Source: Panopea generosa
Taxonomy: Eukaryota; Mollusca; Bivalvia; Adapedonta; Hiatellidae
Direction: 5' to 3'
Length of the DNA stretch: 64,000 nt
NCBI GenBank assembly: GCA_029582155.1
Contig: CM055901.1
Coordinates: 1 to 64,000 of the forward strand
Every line of letters starts with the position of its first letter. Position 1 is the first letter of the stretch. The notes under the pieces are model-generated. The model was given only the letters and a program-made list of their open reading frames with translations. It searched no databases and was not told the origin of the DNA. Shown here in pieces: positions 33,613 through 45,000 of this stretch. Both the position numbers and the translations under genes were made by a program.

Positions 33613-34386
33613 ACTGCTTGAAGCTAACCAAACAACTGTACAGCCAACTGCTTGAAGCTTACCAAACAATTGTACAGTCAATTGCTTGAAGCTTACCAAA
33701 CAACTGTACAGCCAACTGCTTGAAGCTTACCAAACAACTGTTCAGCCAACTGCTTGAAGCTTACCAAACAACTGTACAGCCAACTGCTTGAAGCTTACCA
33801 AACAACTGTACAGCCAACTGCTTGAAGCTTACCAAACAAGTGTTCAGCAACTGCTTGAAGCTTACCAAACAACTGTACAGCCAACTGCTTGAAGCTAACC
33901 AAACAACTGGTCAGCCAACTGCTTGAAGCTGACCAAACAACTGGTCAGCCAACTGCTTGAAGCTAACCAAACAACTGGTCAGCCAACTGCTTGAAGCTGA
34001 CCAAACAACTGGTCAGCCAACTGCTTGAAGCTTACCAAACAACTGTACAGCCAACTGCTTGAAGCTTACCAAACAACTGTACAGCCAACTGCTTGAAGCT
34101 TACCAAACAAGTGTTCAGCAACTGCTTGAAGCTTACCAAACAACTGTACAGCCAACTGCTTGAAGCTAACCAAACAACTGGTCAGCCAACTGCTTGAAGC
34201 TGACCAAACAACTGGTCAGCCAACTGCTTGAAGCTAACCAAACAACTGGTCAGCCAACTGCTTGAAGCTGACCAAACAACTGGTCAGCCAACTGCTTGAA
34301 GCTTACCAAACAACTGTACAGCCAACTGCTTGAAGCTTACCAAACAACTGTACAGCCAACTGCTTGAAGCTTACCAAACAACTGTA
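33613..34386. repeat. 34-bp satellite array with 271-bp higher-order unit
   Basis: Unit CTGCTTGAAGCTTACCAAAC followed by AACTGTACAGCCAA, about 23 copies. A block containing the one-base-short unit AAACAAGTGTTCAGCAACTG recurs at 33831 and 34102, an offset of 271 = 8 x 34 - 1. AAGCTT, AAGCTA and AAGCTG variants are placed identically in both blocks. Confidence 0.95.
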
Positions 34387-34439
34387 TTCCATAATGCAAG
34401 CATCTACATAATATTATGTAACCAAATAACTTCAAACAT

Positions 34440-35000
34440 CAATGCCTGCAGCTTACCAAACAACACACAGACTATCAGTGAATGTGATAAGGCCTAAAAA
34501 AGAGTTATTTATAAAATTCCATAATATAAATCCTTTTTGGGAGTCATTTTTACCCTTCAGAGATGAATTCCCATACTTCTCATCTGTAAAAAAGATGAAA
34601 TCCCCTTACAGGATCCCTATATGTCCCAGTCCCTTGATTTGTCCAAATTCCAATCACCCACTCATAGGTATTTGCTACGAGCAGACAATGCTTAAGATTT
34701 TAAATTGATTTAAGTGGGTTTTTTATACACATGGATGCAAAAAATGAATAATTTCCATTTTCCCCATAATATTCCTATATAAAATTATTTTGTTTGACAG
34801 AAAACGTTATTGAGAATACTTTTGAAATTTCACAATTTCAACAATTTTGGGGTCCTTTTGAACCCTATTGGAAATTCCATTCTACTTGTTGAACCAAATC
34901 TAATTTGCTATGACCAGACAATGCTTCAGATCTCAAACTATAAATTAGTATTGAACAAATTGATAAGAAAATGGGAATTTATCATTTATCATAGCAAATT
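34440..35000. repeat. Diverged AACAAGAGG-type dispersed repeat
   Basis: Shares phrases such as CCCCTTACAGGATCCCTATA, GGGAATTT and TATGACCAGACAATGCTTCA with the copies at 14848-15490 and 40045-40560. It is non-coding; 35001-35430 beyond it holds nothing I recognise. Confidence 0.55.
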
Positions 35001-35430
35001 AATGTACATGTTATTAGAAATCAACACACAGAAAATATTATACAAATTTAACACTACATATACTATATTTAGGAAAGTAACTGCACTTGAAAATTCCACG
35101 TCTCACCTACTGCAGTTGCATATAGTAACTTAGAGAACTACAACAAATAAAAAGAAGCAAACAATTATTAAGTAATTAAGTAACGTCAATAAATTTATGT
35201 TTGCACAATTCGATTGATTTTGTTAAATGTTGTGTGCACAGAGGCGTACTCTGTATATTGTGGTTCAACAATTAGACACGAAGAAAGCATGCATGTTTCT
35301 ATTAAACAGGCGGTAGAAGTAACGGTATATATAATGGCTGGTATGCACTGTAGTTATGTCACAAAAAGTACACTTATCGCGGAAGTTACCGTTGCACAGA
35401 AAACTAACAGATGTTTATTGCTGTCAAGAC

Positions 35431-36261
35431 CTATGTATACTTGTCAAGGTCAGAAAGTCTGGTAACTACGGATTTGATATCCCTCTTGTCTTTAATGTAT
35501 ATTCTACCGTCGTAGGTCCAACATTTGTTTATACACTTGTCCTTGTATAATTGCCTGGCCATTCTAGATATGATGCTGCGCACAGACGTCAGATCTTCAT
35601 TGACGTATACATGTGCGTACTTCTTGTTGCCTTTTAGTGCAGCTCTGCATTGATAAAAATTATCTCTGGCACAGTAGGTGGCAAATTTCACAATTATGGC
35701 TTTTGGGGATTTCCATGCAGAAGGTTGACCTACTCTGTGGGACCGATCGATATCGGCGTTGCATATATCCGCTTTTATTTCGGAAGCGATATCCATGACG
35801 ACGTCATTAGTTTGCTCCATGTCGTTGTCCTTGATTCCAACTATACGGAGGCAATTTCGTCTACTATATTGTTCTGCAGTCTCACTTGCAAGTTCTAACT
35901 TCTGAACCCTGTCTGCTAGAGCATTAACTTGCTTCAGCAGGTTATCTTTGTCTTGCTCAAGGGATTCAATCTTACGCTGCAGAGAAGTTGTAACTTCCGT
36001 GACGATGGATTTCACTAATGGTTCAACGTGAGATAGTATCATGTCTTTTATCAGTATTGAAATCCTCTTGAAGTCTGATTCGGCTAAATGCACGGTTGCA
36101 GAAACAGCGATGTCCGATATATCAGATAAGTTGGATTGTTTATTCTTCTTTTCTGGGTTTATCTGAGATTCGTTTAGCGAAGACGATGACAATTCATGTT
36201 TTTTGGATGTCTCATCTCCCTTCACAGGAGTTGAAGAGACGAGTTTCTCTGCGTATGACAT
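35431..36261 (-). CDS. LINE ORF1-like RNA-binding protein, intact 276 codons
   Basis: An uninterrupted frame starting MSYAEKLVSSTPVKGDET and ending with a stop at 35431-35433. Residues 1-60 are Ser/Lys-rich. About residues 60-135 are helical, with a coiled coil (SLQRKIESLEQDKDNLLKQV). At about 133-190 is an RRM-like section entered through the EQYSRRNCLRIVGI motif typical of LINE ORF1 proteins, with AIIVKFATYCARDNF as a later strand. About 200-265 resemble the C-terminal domain (YAHVYVNEDL, then a DGRIYIKDK strand). Such proteins trimerise and coat LINE RNA in ribonucleoprotein particles. No reverse-transcriptase ORF follows downstream (35430 down to 34440). It is thus either a 3'-truncated insertion, a retrocopy, or a stand-alone domesticated ORF1. 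I cannot tell these apart from sequence alone. Confidence 0.8.
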   Translation of the reverse strand: MSYAEKLVSSTPVKGDETSKKHELSSSSLNESQINPEKKNKQSNLSDISDIAVSATVHLAESDFKRISILIKDMILSHVEPLVKSIVTEVTTSLQRKIESLEQDKDNLLKQVNALADRVQKLELASETAEQYSRRNCLRIVGIKDNDMEQTNDVVMDIASEIKADICNADIDRSHRVGQPSAWKSPKAIIVKFATYCARDNFYQCRAALKGNKKYAHVYVNEDLTSVRSIISRMARQLYKDKCINKCWTYDGRIYIKDKRDIKSVVTRLSDLDKYT

Positions 36262-36299
36262 TGCGGTACTTTCGCCGGGCAGTATACTTATTAAATTTT

Positions 36300-36660
36300 C
36301 GAGCGTGACCCGTCATCCGATTAGTCTGAATAGCCGCTGGGGTCAAAATGAGGTCAAAATGGCGGTACAGTACTATATCAACAAAGCAATTCAAAAGTTT
36401 ACTTCGAGTTACTCACGTTTAAAATTTCCAAACACTAAAATTCCAACGTGATTATAAAACACATATGTTCTGATTTATTGTTCCAGCTTCATATTGCACA
36501 TACAACTTCAATAATATCACTTTCCGATTCAAATTTTACACTTCCAAGCTCCGAGATGGAAAAACACTACATCGCCATTTTGATCAAGGTGTTTTCTTGT
36601 GTGTACTGATGTCACATTGGATTTTCCATCATGGCAGAAGAAGCTAAAACAAATTTTGAT
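36300..36660. other. Likely 5' leader of the ORF1 element and flank
   Basis: Upstream of the minus-strand ORF1 start lies a stretch with CGGGTCACGCTCGAAAATTT and a TTTTGACC repeat (minus strand), possibly the element's 5' UTR. A plus-strand ATGGCAGAAGAAGC frame at 36631 runs only 17 codons. Confidence 0.3.
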
Positions 36661-36684
36661 CGTCAAGGTTGTTGTTCAAAATAA

Positions 36685-36960
36685 CAAGAGTTGTCAGAAG
36701 ACAACAAAGCTGGCCCTTGGGTGTCTAAGTCCAAAAAGGGTCATAAATGTGCCAAAATGCAATCCAGAGTTATGGTTCTTGTCTCTGTGTGTTCCATTGA
36801 TGATGGTGAACACACATGCAAAGTTTCATTCACATCCAATGAGTGGTTGCATAGATATCCTAAACTTAGACACAAAAGTTTAACCTAGGTGTCTACATAC
36901 AACAACGATGCCAGGGTCATGGCAATAGCTCTCCTTGGACTTAGTCCTGGCAAGCTAAAA
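36685..36960 (+). repeat. Dispersed repeat starting AACAAGAGTTGTCAGAAG
   Basis: Carries TTATGGTTCTTGTCTCTGTG and GATGGTGAACACACATGCAA phrases and a terminal CTGGCAAGCTAAAAA. The layout (AACAAGAG start, AAGCTAAAAA end) resembles the other molluscan dispersed repeats in the window. Non-coding. Confidence 0.5.
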
Positions 36961-37161
36961 AGAAACAGATCAGAATAATGACTATGATATCAATGTTGAC
37001 CACATCTATCAAGTGAGTAAAAAATCAAATTCGCACACCATCATGTGGGTAAAATATCGATGGGAATCTGCGCCATAACATGGAATGTCACATTTGTTTT
37101 CGGCATTTTGATATTGATCGAAGCAAAACCATAATGTTATTGTATGCATCAGAATTAATTG

Positions 37162-37262
37162 TAACTTTACAGACTGGTAGACTCGTTGGTAAAGAGGTTA
37201 ACGCATTGGATTATCAGACTAGAGGTTGTGGGTTAGATCCCGACATGCGCTCAATTTTTTTT
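37162..37262 (+). mobile_element. tRNA-derived SINE fragment
   Basis: A-box-like GACTCGTTGGTAAAGAGG and B-box-like GTGGGTTAGATCCCGAC, followed by T-runs. This is a SINE head, not a folded tRNA gene. Confidence 0.6.
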
Positions 37263-40040
37263 ATTGTTTTTTTTCTTAATTCACAGAGATGGTTTGGTCA
37301 ACACATTCAACTGTAAAAGACATACAAGTGTCACAAACACAACCAATTTTTTAGATAGAAATTCCAACACATGACCCCCACCCACTCCAAATATATTTTA
37401 TTGTTGTAGCTACCAGTTCTAGTTTTGTATATCATTTGCCAAGTCAAACCAATAAATACACAATTATTACTAAAGATAAAAGACAAAGTTTATAAAATTA
37501 TGAAATATTTCTATAAGCAACTGTCTACACCTAACATTTGAAGTTTTTCAATAGTAAGTATCCAGTGTTTGATGACAATGTAGGTCCTAATCATTGGATG
37601 TACATTTTTATAAAACATTTCACCCTTTGGCAAAGGTTATGGTTTGTTTTATTTTCATGCATTATTACTTTTAACAATGTAGTATAGTTTAATATACAAT
37701 GTAAAAAGGGTTTTGTGATAGAGGTGGGGCTAAAATATTAGAATTTAATTTTTTGTAACAATTGTTTGGGAAAAAAATAACATTATTATTGGTTGGATGG
37801 GGTATTATTTTAAATTTATTAAACATTCCAGTCAAGCTATAAGGAATATGAATAAAGTTTCTTATGTATCATTACATCAGCAATATTGTTTTAATAAAAA
37901 CAGTTGCTTAAATACAATATTGAACAAGTACACATTATCTGTTTGCTACTAGTAGATGTGGAAAAAACACTATGTCGCCAAATTTACTGCCTTTTATTTT
38001 GATACTTATCCTATAAAATACCACATTATGAAAAAACAAGATGGTAAAAGATGCTTATCTTTATGCATTTCTCACTTTTAACAATGTGGAAAATATTGGC
38101 ATAAAACATTAGTGGTTAATTATAATAGAAAATGATGCTAGAACATTTTAAGACATGAAGTTTTAGAATATTTTGTGAAAAAAGTAACAATTAGAAAGTG
38201 GATCAGTAGGGTTAGACTTTTTAAAATTTATAAAAAAAGAGAGAAGATATGTTAGTTTCTTTGGGTTTAGCCGTCCAGGGATGTTGATGTGATATAAAAA
38301 TGCCATTTATATATCATCTATATTTTATATACGAAAATTATAGCTATTTCATTGTGTTTTGTAGCTGTTCATTTTTTGCCGTTTTGAGGTTATAGGTATT
38401 TGACACATAAAATTTAAATAATTTTTATTTTAGATGATAAAATCTTCTAAAACTTCAGAACTACATCTCTCATAGGATGGTGGTAATAAGACACCAGGTT
38501 TATATAAATTTATAGAAATTTATGAACCAATCTGAATGACCATGAATTTTCCATTTTCCTATAGTATTCCGTAAGTGAAACTTAAAACTTCTGTCATTAA
38601 AAGCTGGAGACCGGGGTTTCCTCCCAATATTCTTACTTGAACACCCGCTTATTTTCAGCTGAGTTTCTTCCATTTTTTTACCGAGGACCCCCAGAACCCC
38701 ATTCTACTTTCTAGCCATTTTATTTGCAAAAACTTCAAACCCTTACTCATAGAGATAATATACATAAACTATGAACCAATTTAAAAAGTGTGGGAAAAAC
38801 AAACACTTTTAAGCAGAAACTGCGTAATGTTATTTATGGCTTTGACCATGAATGCAAACATAAAACTTACTATTTCCCCCACTCTTCTCCCTCTACCCCC
38901 CCCCCCCCCCCCCACCCCTGTAATAATGAATAGTGCTGCTGATAATGTTTGTTTGTATGTATACAATACCTAACCTTCTACAGGTAAACTAGAACCATGC
39001 ACAAGCTATCATTAGTGAACTATTAATAACCCCAGTAATTAAACGCTTCCTGCAGTCCAGGTGGGGATCTAAGACATTAGCATATCAAAATGACAAATAC
39101 TTCACTGATTAAATGGTTAGGGGCCTCGCCTGTATTGGCGATAGTTTTTCGATCTAAGACTTAGCAGTTAAAAACTGCACATTTACTAATACATCAAACA
39201 TTATATATTATGAATATTCTGTTCGATAACTTATATTGTGTAAAATTCTTTAATTTTTTGTTGACCAAACACTAAATTTTATCGTATTCCATGATAAAGT
39301 CACTCATTGACCAATATAGGGTTATGCTAAAACATTGATGAATAAAACAAAAATGTTGACCTGTGTATTAACTAATTTCTCATAAATAAGATAAACTGCA
39401 TGAACAGAATCAACCATTATCTTCAAACGGAACCTTCCTCTTTATTCTCTAAACTTCCTATCATTTATTGAACAAAAGTTATAGGGAATGCATGTTTAAC
39501 TGTGTTGAAATATTTCATTTTGGTGAGTGTGGTTCTTTTAATGGTCTGAAATTTTGTTTATAAAGCCTCTTCCCCTGGATCTGCATGTGCTGTCTGCCTG
39601 CCAGGTGGGAGAGAGTTGTGGAATAGTTGGTATAATGTCAACATAGCAGCAGTCTAAGCGCCTACACATATATGTGTAGGAATCCACGGACAAGTGGGAA
39701 CCATTCCAAATACTCCAGCACTGTTATTATTTACACTGCATCCAGTCTACTGACAATATTTACACAACATTGGTATACCTGTTGTGATATTCTAACATTT
39801 GTAGAACAACAAAATGACATTTAATGCCAAAATTACACAGTAAAATATGGCAGGCAATATTTTGTACCTCTTTTTCTTGTTTAAACTTTACATTTGCGTT
39901 GTTAAATTGTACATAACAGTGTTTAGTTTTATATCAATGTTATTTGTTCTACATTCTTATTATTAAACTAAATACATAAAAAAAAATTACAACAAATATA
40001 TAAAATTAATGAACACAAATTAAATCAAACAATAAGAATA
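37263..40040. other. AT-rich DNA, no supported gene
   Basis: Contains a fragment of the AACAAGAGG-type repeat (about 38560-38780) and a C-tract (38897-38915) that creates a proline/glycine-rich open frame of no significance. No exon or structured RNA was recognised. Confidence 0.45.
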
Positions 40041-40044
40041 ACAA

Positions 40045-40560
40045 GAGACCTAAGAGGACCTGGTAACTCTCTACTGACTCAAAGTGGCCATAGCATTTTT
40101 TTAAATTTCACAATATAAACCCTCTTCAGGGATTGTCTTTACCACTTATGGATAAATACCCCCACCAAACCTTTACTGCACAATAAGTTAATTGCTATAA
40201 AAAGGAAATACCTTAAATCCCCATACCAGTTATCTATAAAAAAAATATAGTCTCTGAACAGGACCCTTATATATTCCAGCCCCTTTATTTGCCAAACTTT
40301 CATCATCCATTCAGATTTTAAATAAAGTTTTTATGTACACATGGACGTGAAAATATTAGGTTTTAGTTTTCCCAATAATGTTCCATGCAAAAGTAAAAGT
40401 CACCTTACACGGTCCTTATATATCCCAAACCCTTGATTTGCAGAATCTTCAATCCCTTGCTTATGTACCGGTATGGATAATTTATTTCATATATGAACAA
40501 GTTTGGCAGAAAGGTTATTGAGAGGAAGATTTATGAAAATTCCCAAAACTTAAAGGGTAA
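40045..40560 (+). repeat. AACAAGAGACC dispersed repeat
   Basis: Same layout as 14848-15490: AACAAGAGACCTAAGAGGAC, CTCTACTGACTCAAAGTGGC, then CCATAGCATTTTTTTAAATT. Non-coding. Confidence 0.7.
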
Positions 40561-40689
40561 CTTTAATGCAAAAATAATTTTTGCTTAATCAATTCAAATT
40601 AGTTTTCTAAATATAATCCGCCAGTGCGCATCAACACCAGCTCCCATATAGCAGTTATACAGGTAAAATCTTATTGGCACCTAAAATAA

Positions 40690-40829
40690 ATTCGCCATTC
40701 CATATATGGCGAAATGACATCACCATGGGTCAACCAATCAGAATAACCGACCAAAATACCGCGCCAACCTGTCATTCGCTGTAAACAAACATGGCTGATC
40801 GCATTGCTCTGCTTCTTTATGGTTATTAG
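40690..40829 (+). promoter_or_regulatory. Promoter-like segment with CArG, CCAAT and E2F-like sites
   Basis: CCATATATGG at 40700-40709 is a perfect CArG (SRF-type) box and sits in the palindrome TTCGCCAT..ATGGCGAA. AACCAATCAGA at 40732-40742 matches an NF-Y CCAAT box, and ACCGCGCCAA near 40758-40767 is E2F-like. They precede ATG at 40791 in a good context (AAACATGGCTG), which opens only 12 codons (MADRIALLLYGY) before TAG. It may drive the gene ending at 43095, or be the promoter portion of a repeat. Binding is unproven. Confidence 0.35.
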
Positions 40830-40970
40830 AAATCTGCAATTAAGCGCTTACACGCGCCAATATCATTATGGAAAAACAGTGTTCGATCAGAAATTGTAGG
40901 AAATAAAAATGTAATGACAGTGTTAGTTTGCATAAATCTCCTAACAGTAACTTGTTGGAAAGTGCATGGA

Positions 40971-40999
40971 TTGAAATTGTGATACTCTCACAATTTCAA
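40971..40999. other. Perfect 12-bp stem hairpin
   Basis: TTGAAATTGTGA, loop TACTC, TCACAATTTCAA. There is no T-run of a terminator type and it is too short for a microRNA precursor. Confidence 0.6.
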
Positions 41000-42186
41000 C
41001 CACTAAAACAATACCTTTCAATTGATCAGTGATCACGCGAGGTCATTGAATTGTCCAGATTTTTGCGGGAATAACAAAATCTCCCCATTTTCAACCGCAA
41101 AAACAATATATATTTATAAATTTATTTTTCAAGGACCGGTTGTTTATATTCGCGTGGCATAGCAGTCCGTGCAGTAATATTATGCACGAAACCATAGGTT
41201 ACATTTGAAAATAGCGTCCAATCGTAAATATCCATGCCAGTGATCATGCGAGGTCATGGAATTTTCTAGAAAGATCTAGGCCAACTTTATTTTCCGAAAA
41301 TGTACTTTCTATTTTTATATTTTAGAAAAATCATGCATGCCAGCTGTGATAATTGACACGGTAATAAATCAATGTTTGTTTTGACTGTGATTACTGGGCT
41401 TCAGGAGGTTTTAAGTTGGGCACGGGGTGTCATTAATAATGTCAGTTTACAGTTTGGTAATTTACCAAAGCTGTGATATATATCCTGGGGTATATGGACT
41501 AATCAAATGCACGCACCTATATGCGATAATACTGATTTGTTTTTACAGCTGACACCTGTGACCGGAATTTTTATACAATCAAGCCCTGTTAAAACCAAAT
41601 GTCTTCGCAGATCAACATGATGTCTGCTGGTCATTATAATAAAGTAATTATTTTTTAAATTATCTGTTCGTCTGTGAAAGATCCCGTTTTAATTAATTTA
41701 TAAATATTATACGCATTACCGATTTAGATAAATTTTGAATTTATGTCCGATTCTAACTTTGATTTTTCTGATCTGATGACAGAAGCAATTTATTTACATA
41801 CATGTAGATCTACATGTAAACATAATAGCATAAGGCCAGAGTTTTTATCTTTAGATTTACAGGAGCGCCGTGTCTAAATTTCGTAAAAGTCAAATAAAAA
41901 TAAAATAAGAAAGTATGTATTTTATTTTATTATTTACGTCGTGCCGATTTTCCGATGTAGCCAAAAATAAAATTGAAGTTATAACCTATGTACTAGTGAT
42001 TTAACTATTTACGATTTACCTACGCACCGGCTAGACTGTAATTAATTTGGATCTTTAGTGACGGCTTTTTTGTTTGTAAAATTTTGAACCCGTCTTAAAC
42101 ACAGCATGGTAGTCTAGTCAGGTTCTCTGACCTCTCTTTAAAGTAGTATATATCGTGAATATAAAGACGTGAACCAGACTACACGA

Positions 42187-42249
42187 GCGACGCTTGCTTT
42201 TCTAAAATACTTTTACCAATACTAATACTTTGAGGAAAGCAAGCATCGC
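42187..42249. other. Inverted repeat around a 35-nt loop
   Basis: GCGACGCTTGCTTT (42187-42200) pairs with AAAGCAAGCATCGC (42236-42249) with one G-T type mismatch. Related CTAGAC/AGTCTAG motifs flank it (42111 and 42259), hinting at a decayed palindromic element. Confidence 0.5.
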
Positions 42250-42895
42250 CAATGATCTAGACTAACAGCATGTCGGTCGAGATAGACTCGGTCTACTTTC
42301 GTTTTAAACAACCTATGCAAAATTATGAAAAACAAATTATAGTTGGTAAATGTAATAAGACATTAGGATAATGCTTCATTAGAAAATGATGGTAAAATGA
42401 TATCGAAGATTGAAGTTGACGGGACCCAGTGTAATCTTGACACTCCGGTTCGGATTCTCTATGCTTTTGGGTAAATACGAGGAATTATTTTGTCATTAAT
42501 ATACATATTTATCAGCTTTGCTATGTGTTATCATTTTACACATATTAAGCTTTAATGCCACATGCTCCTTTTGAGCCGACTTGAAACATCAATGTAATCA
42601 TTATTTTATTGTAACTACCCCACCCATCTCATTAGACAGTAAGTAGTATATTAATGCATATTTTTTATTTGCACAGAATCACCAGTTAATATGAACTTTA
42701 ATAGGAATTGACTAATGATAGGGGAACTCTAAACTGTATAAAATTACATAGGTTATTTCATTTCAATTAAGAAAACTAATAGGTAAAAGTTTTACAATGT
42801 ATAGGAAGCTAGCTAAAAAGTCATTAAAACTATTTTATTACTTAATTTGCTGTTATAATACATATTTGCATTCTGTGATTGATTATAATTTACAG

Positions 42896-43095
42896 GAAAG
42901 ACGATGAGCTTTGGTCCAATATGCATTCATTGCGGGGACACAGAAGTTGTGGAAACTGACACCACAAGACAACTGAAAGAGCAGTATGGTTTTGTCAGAC
43001 CTATATGCCAGACCTGTTTGAACAAACATAAACCAGTGATTACACGAAATGCACTAAAAACAGAAAATCTGAGTGATGTATTGAACAATACATGA
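42896..43095 (+). CDS. Terminal exon of an unidentified gene, four-cysteine zinc-binding tail
   Basis: A splice acceptor TTATAATTTACAG ends at 42895, followed by an open frame to TGA at 43093-43095. Read from the acceptor it begins K-T before the internal ATG at 42904, so that ATG need not be the real start. The 63-residue part has C-x2-C (CIHC) and C-x2-C (CQTC) separated by about 40 residues, a spacing that suggests one structural zinc site. Between them is VVETDTTRQLKEQYGFVRPI. Molluscan proteins of unknown function, many transposon-related, end in such Cys tails. No upstream exon could be joined with confidence. A possible polyadenylation signal lies at 43551. Confidence 0.5.
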
Positions 43096-43550
43096 AAAAG
43101 TTGTGCCATGTTAAAAGGATATATTAATGTGTCATAATAATATCTCAAGAAAAAACAACAGAAAACCCGAATTATGTATTGAACAGTTTAATGCACGCAA
43201 AATAACTGTGCTATGTGAAAGTATATATTCATTTGCAATGTTAAATTCTAAATGAAATGATGCTACAGACATTTTAAAGGGAATTTATTCACAAGTGTAG
43301 CTTTTTTCATGAACGTTTTGCCATCTTTGCTTTAGTCGGGTAACAGTTAAAATGTTCTGTTCTGTGTTTTCTAGTCATATTTTGTTATGACTTTATATAT
43401 ATTAAATTTTGAGAGTCACTATATGTCATTTGTTTTAAATAAGCATGTAGTGTAGTTGATTGAAAATGAAAATTTGAAAACAATCTCAAATGGAGACCCC
43501 TCACACTTTTAACAGGCTTGGGAATGTCTGGTATGTATTGTACAAAAAGT

Positions 43551-43556
43551 AATAAA
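43551..43556 (+). terminator. Candidate polyadenylation signal AATAAA
   Basis: The first AATAAA downstream of the exon ending at 43095, 455 nt after its stop, and on the same strand. The context is AT-rich, so chance is quite possible. Confidence 0.3.
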
Positions 43557-44105
43557 TTAGGTGATCATCCAATATATTCCTTGGAACCAATTTAGATAAC
43601 ATGATAAGCACTATTACAAGCAAAAAGATAACAAAAGGGTAACAGTGCTGCTACACCAGATAGAAAGAAAGTAGACTACAATTAATACATTCAACTATAC
43701 AAACATATATATACAAACATGCAATATAACAGAACATGCTACACACAGACTATCTTGAGTTTTAATTTAGATGGTTAACAAGTCAAATGACACAATGTGG
43801 TTAATGGTAAGGTAACAGTACCATGGAAAAATTGACATTTTGTTGAGACAAAAAAAATAAAAAAAATATTATTTTCACTTTTATTTTTATTTTAATTTCC
43901 TATGCTCACTTTTTCAACTTTTATTTTTATTTTTATTTCCTCCTCCTTATGCACAAATTTTGAAAAATTTCCCATAAATCTAAAAATTAAAAAACTCTGG
44001 CCTAGGGATTCTTTTTAAAAATGCGCAAGAAGGGAAAGTAATAAAACGAGTGTTTTTTTTTTCATAGGCAAAATTTTAGCATGGTTATGGAGGAACACAA
44101 AATAG

Positions 44106-44131
44106 AATAATAATAATAATAATAAGAAGAA
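44106..44131 (+). repeat. AAT microsatellite
   Basis: Eight or so AAT units passing into AAG units. The surrounding 43860-44290 contains A/T homopolymers and, at 44200-44290, a CGTTATAAGCGGACTGCGTTAT segment that resembles a DNA-transposon end without a visible partner. Confidence 0.8.
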
Positions 44132-44759
44132 GTCATTTCTATTTTTACTATTATATGAATGGATAAATTGTTACTAGACCTACAGTTATTATAATTACAC
44201 TCAGGTCCTGTTATAACATGGTTCTGGGGGTCCACAAAATGAAAACGCGTTATAAGCGGACTGCGTTATAGTGATAATTACCTCGAAAAAAATCGATGTC
44301 AGTTATTCACACCAATCGTGCTGTCCGACTTATAATAAGTGAATGGTTTTGTTGGCATTTTAATGATACAACACGTATTTGGTTACAACAGATACACTTT
44401 GATATGTATAAAATTAATACAAAAAAAAGAAAAGAAAGAAAACGTTTTTGTGTTTTGATTATTCTTAAATTGGCAGCCATTTCCGTTTAACCTGAAAGGA
44501 AAAAAAAATGGTGCCTATATAAAAAAATCACGCTTCAATTTAAACTCAACGCTGTTAGTGTTAAAATATTAAAAATGTATATCTGAAGTATTTTGTGTGT
44601 GAACAATTCCCTTAAGGACTCATTTACATTTGATGAAGCACTTGTTGGGAGAACGAGATTTCAAAATTATGATGCGCTCTATACACATATTACAGGAGAA
44701 TTATATCTATTTTCTTAGTTCTTGGTCTTAAAACATGGATGCGCGATATACATGAATGC

Positions 44760-45000
44760 GTCTGATACGTGAGTAGAAACGGTATTTTCTGTTTTCCCAT
44801 AGTGTCCCTATGTAAAACTAAAATTTCCCTTAAAAGACACCTATAACCACTACTCCTTGGGACAGCTTATACCAAATATGAACAAATCTGATCATGGATT
44901 TTTAACAAAAAGATTTTTGGAATTCTCAATTTGCACCCTTGGGGGAACTGTTAAGTGGAACCAAACCATTTTAACAAATCTGAATCTCTTTGACATAAAA
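44760..45000 (+). repeat. AACAAGAGG-type dispersed repeat fragment
   Basis: TTTTCCCATAGTGTCCCTAT, AAAACTAAAATTTCCC and TATGAACAAATCTGATCATG phrases match the family at 14848-15490. It runs into the assembly gap. Confidence 0.55.

Noticed and set aside
35431-36261. Plus-strand frames overlapping the ORF1-like gene
   Set aside because: Antisense shadows; only the minus strand shows domains and a 276-codon frame.
36631-36684. ATGGCAGAAGAAGC start opening 17 codons
   Set aside because: Ends at TAA without a donor and is followed directly by a dispersed repeat.
38788-38973. Proline/glycine-rich frames on both strands
   Set aside because: Produced by a run of C residues (38897-38915).
44200-44290. 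DNA-transposon end with CGTTATAAGCGGACTGCGTTAT
   Set aside because: Resembles known transposon termini, but I could not find an inverted partner or target duplication in the window.
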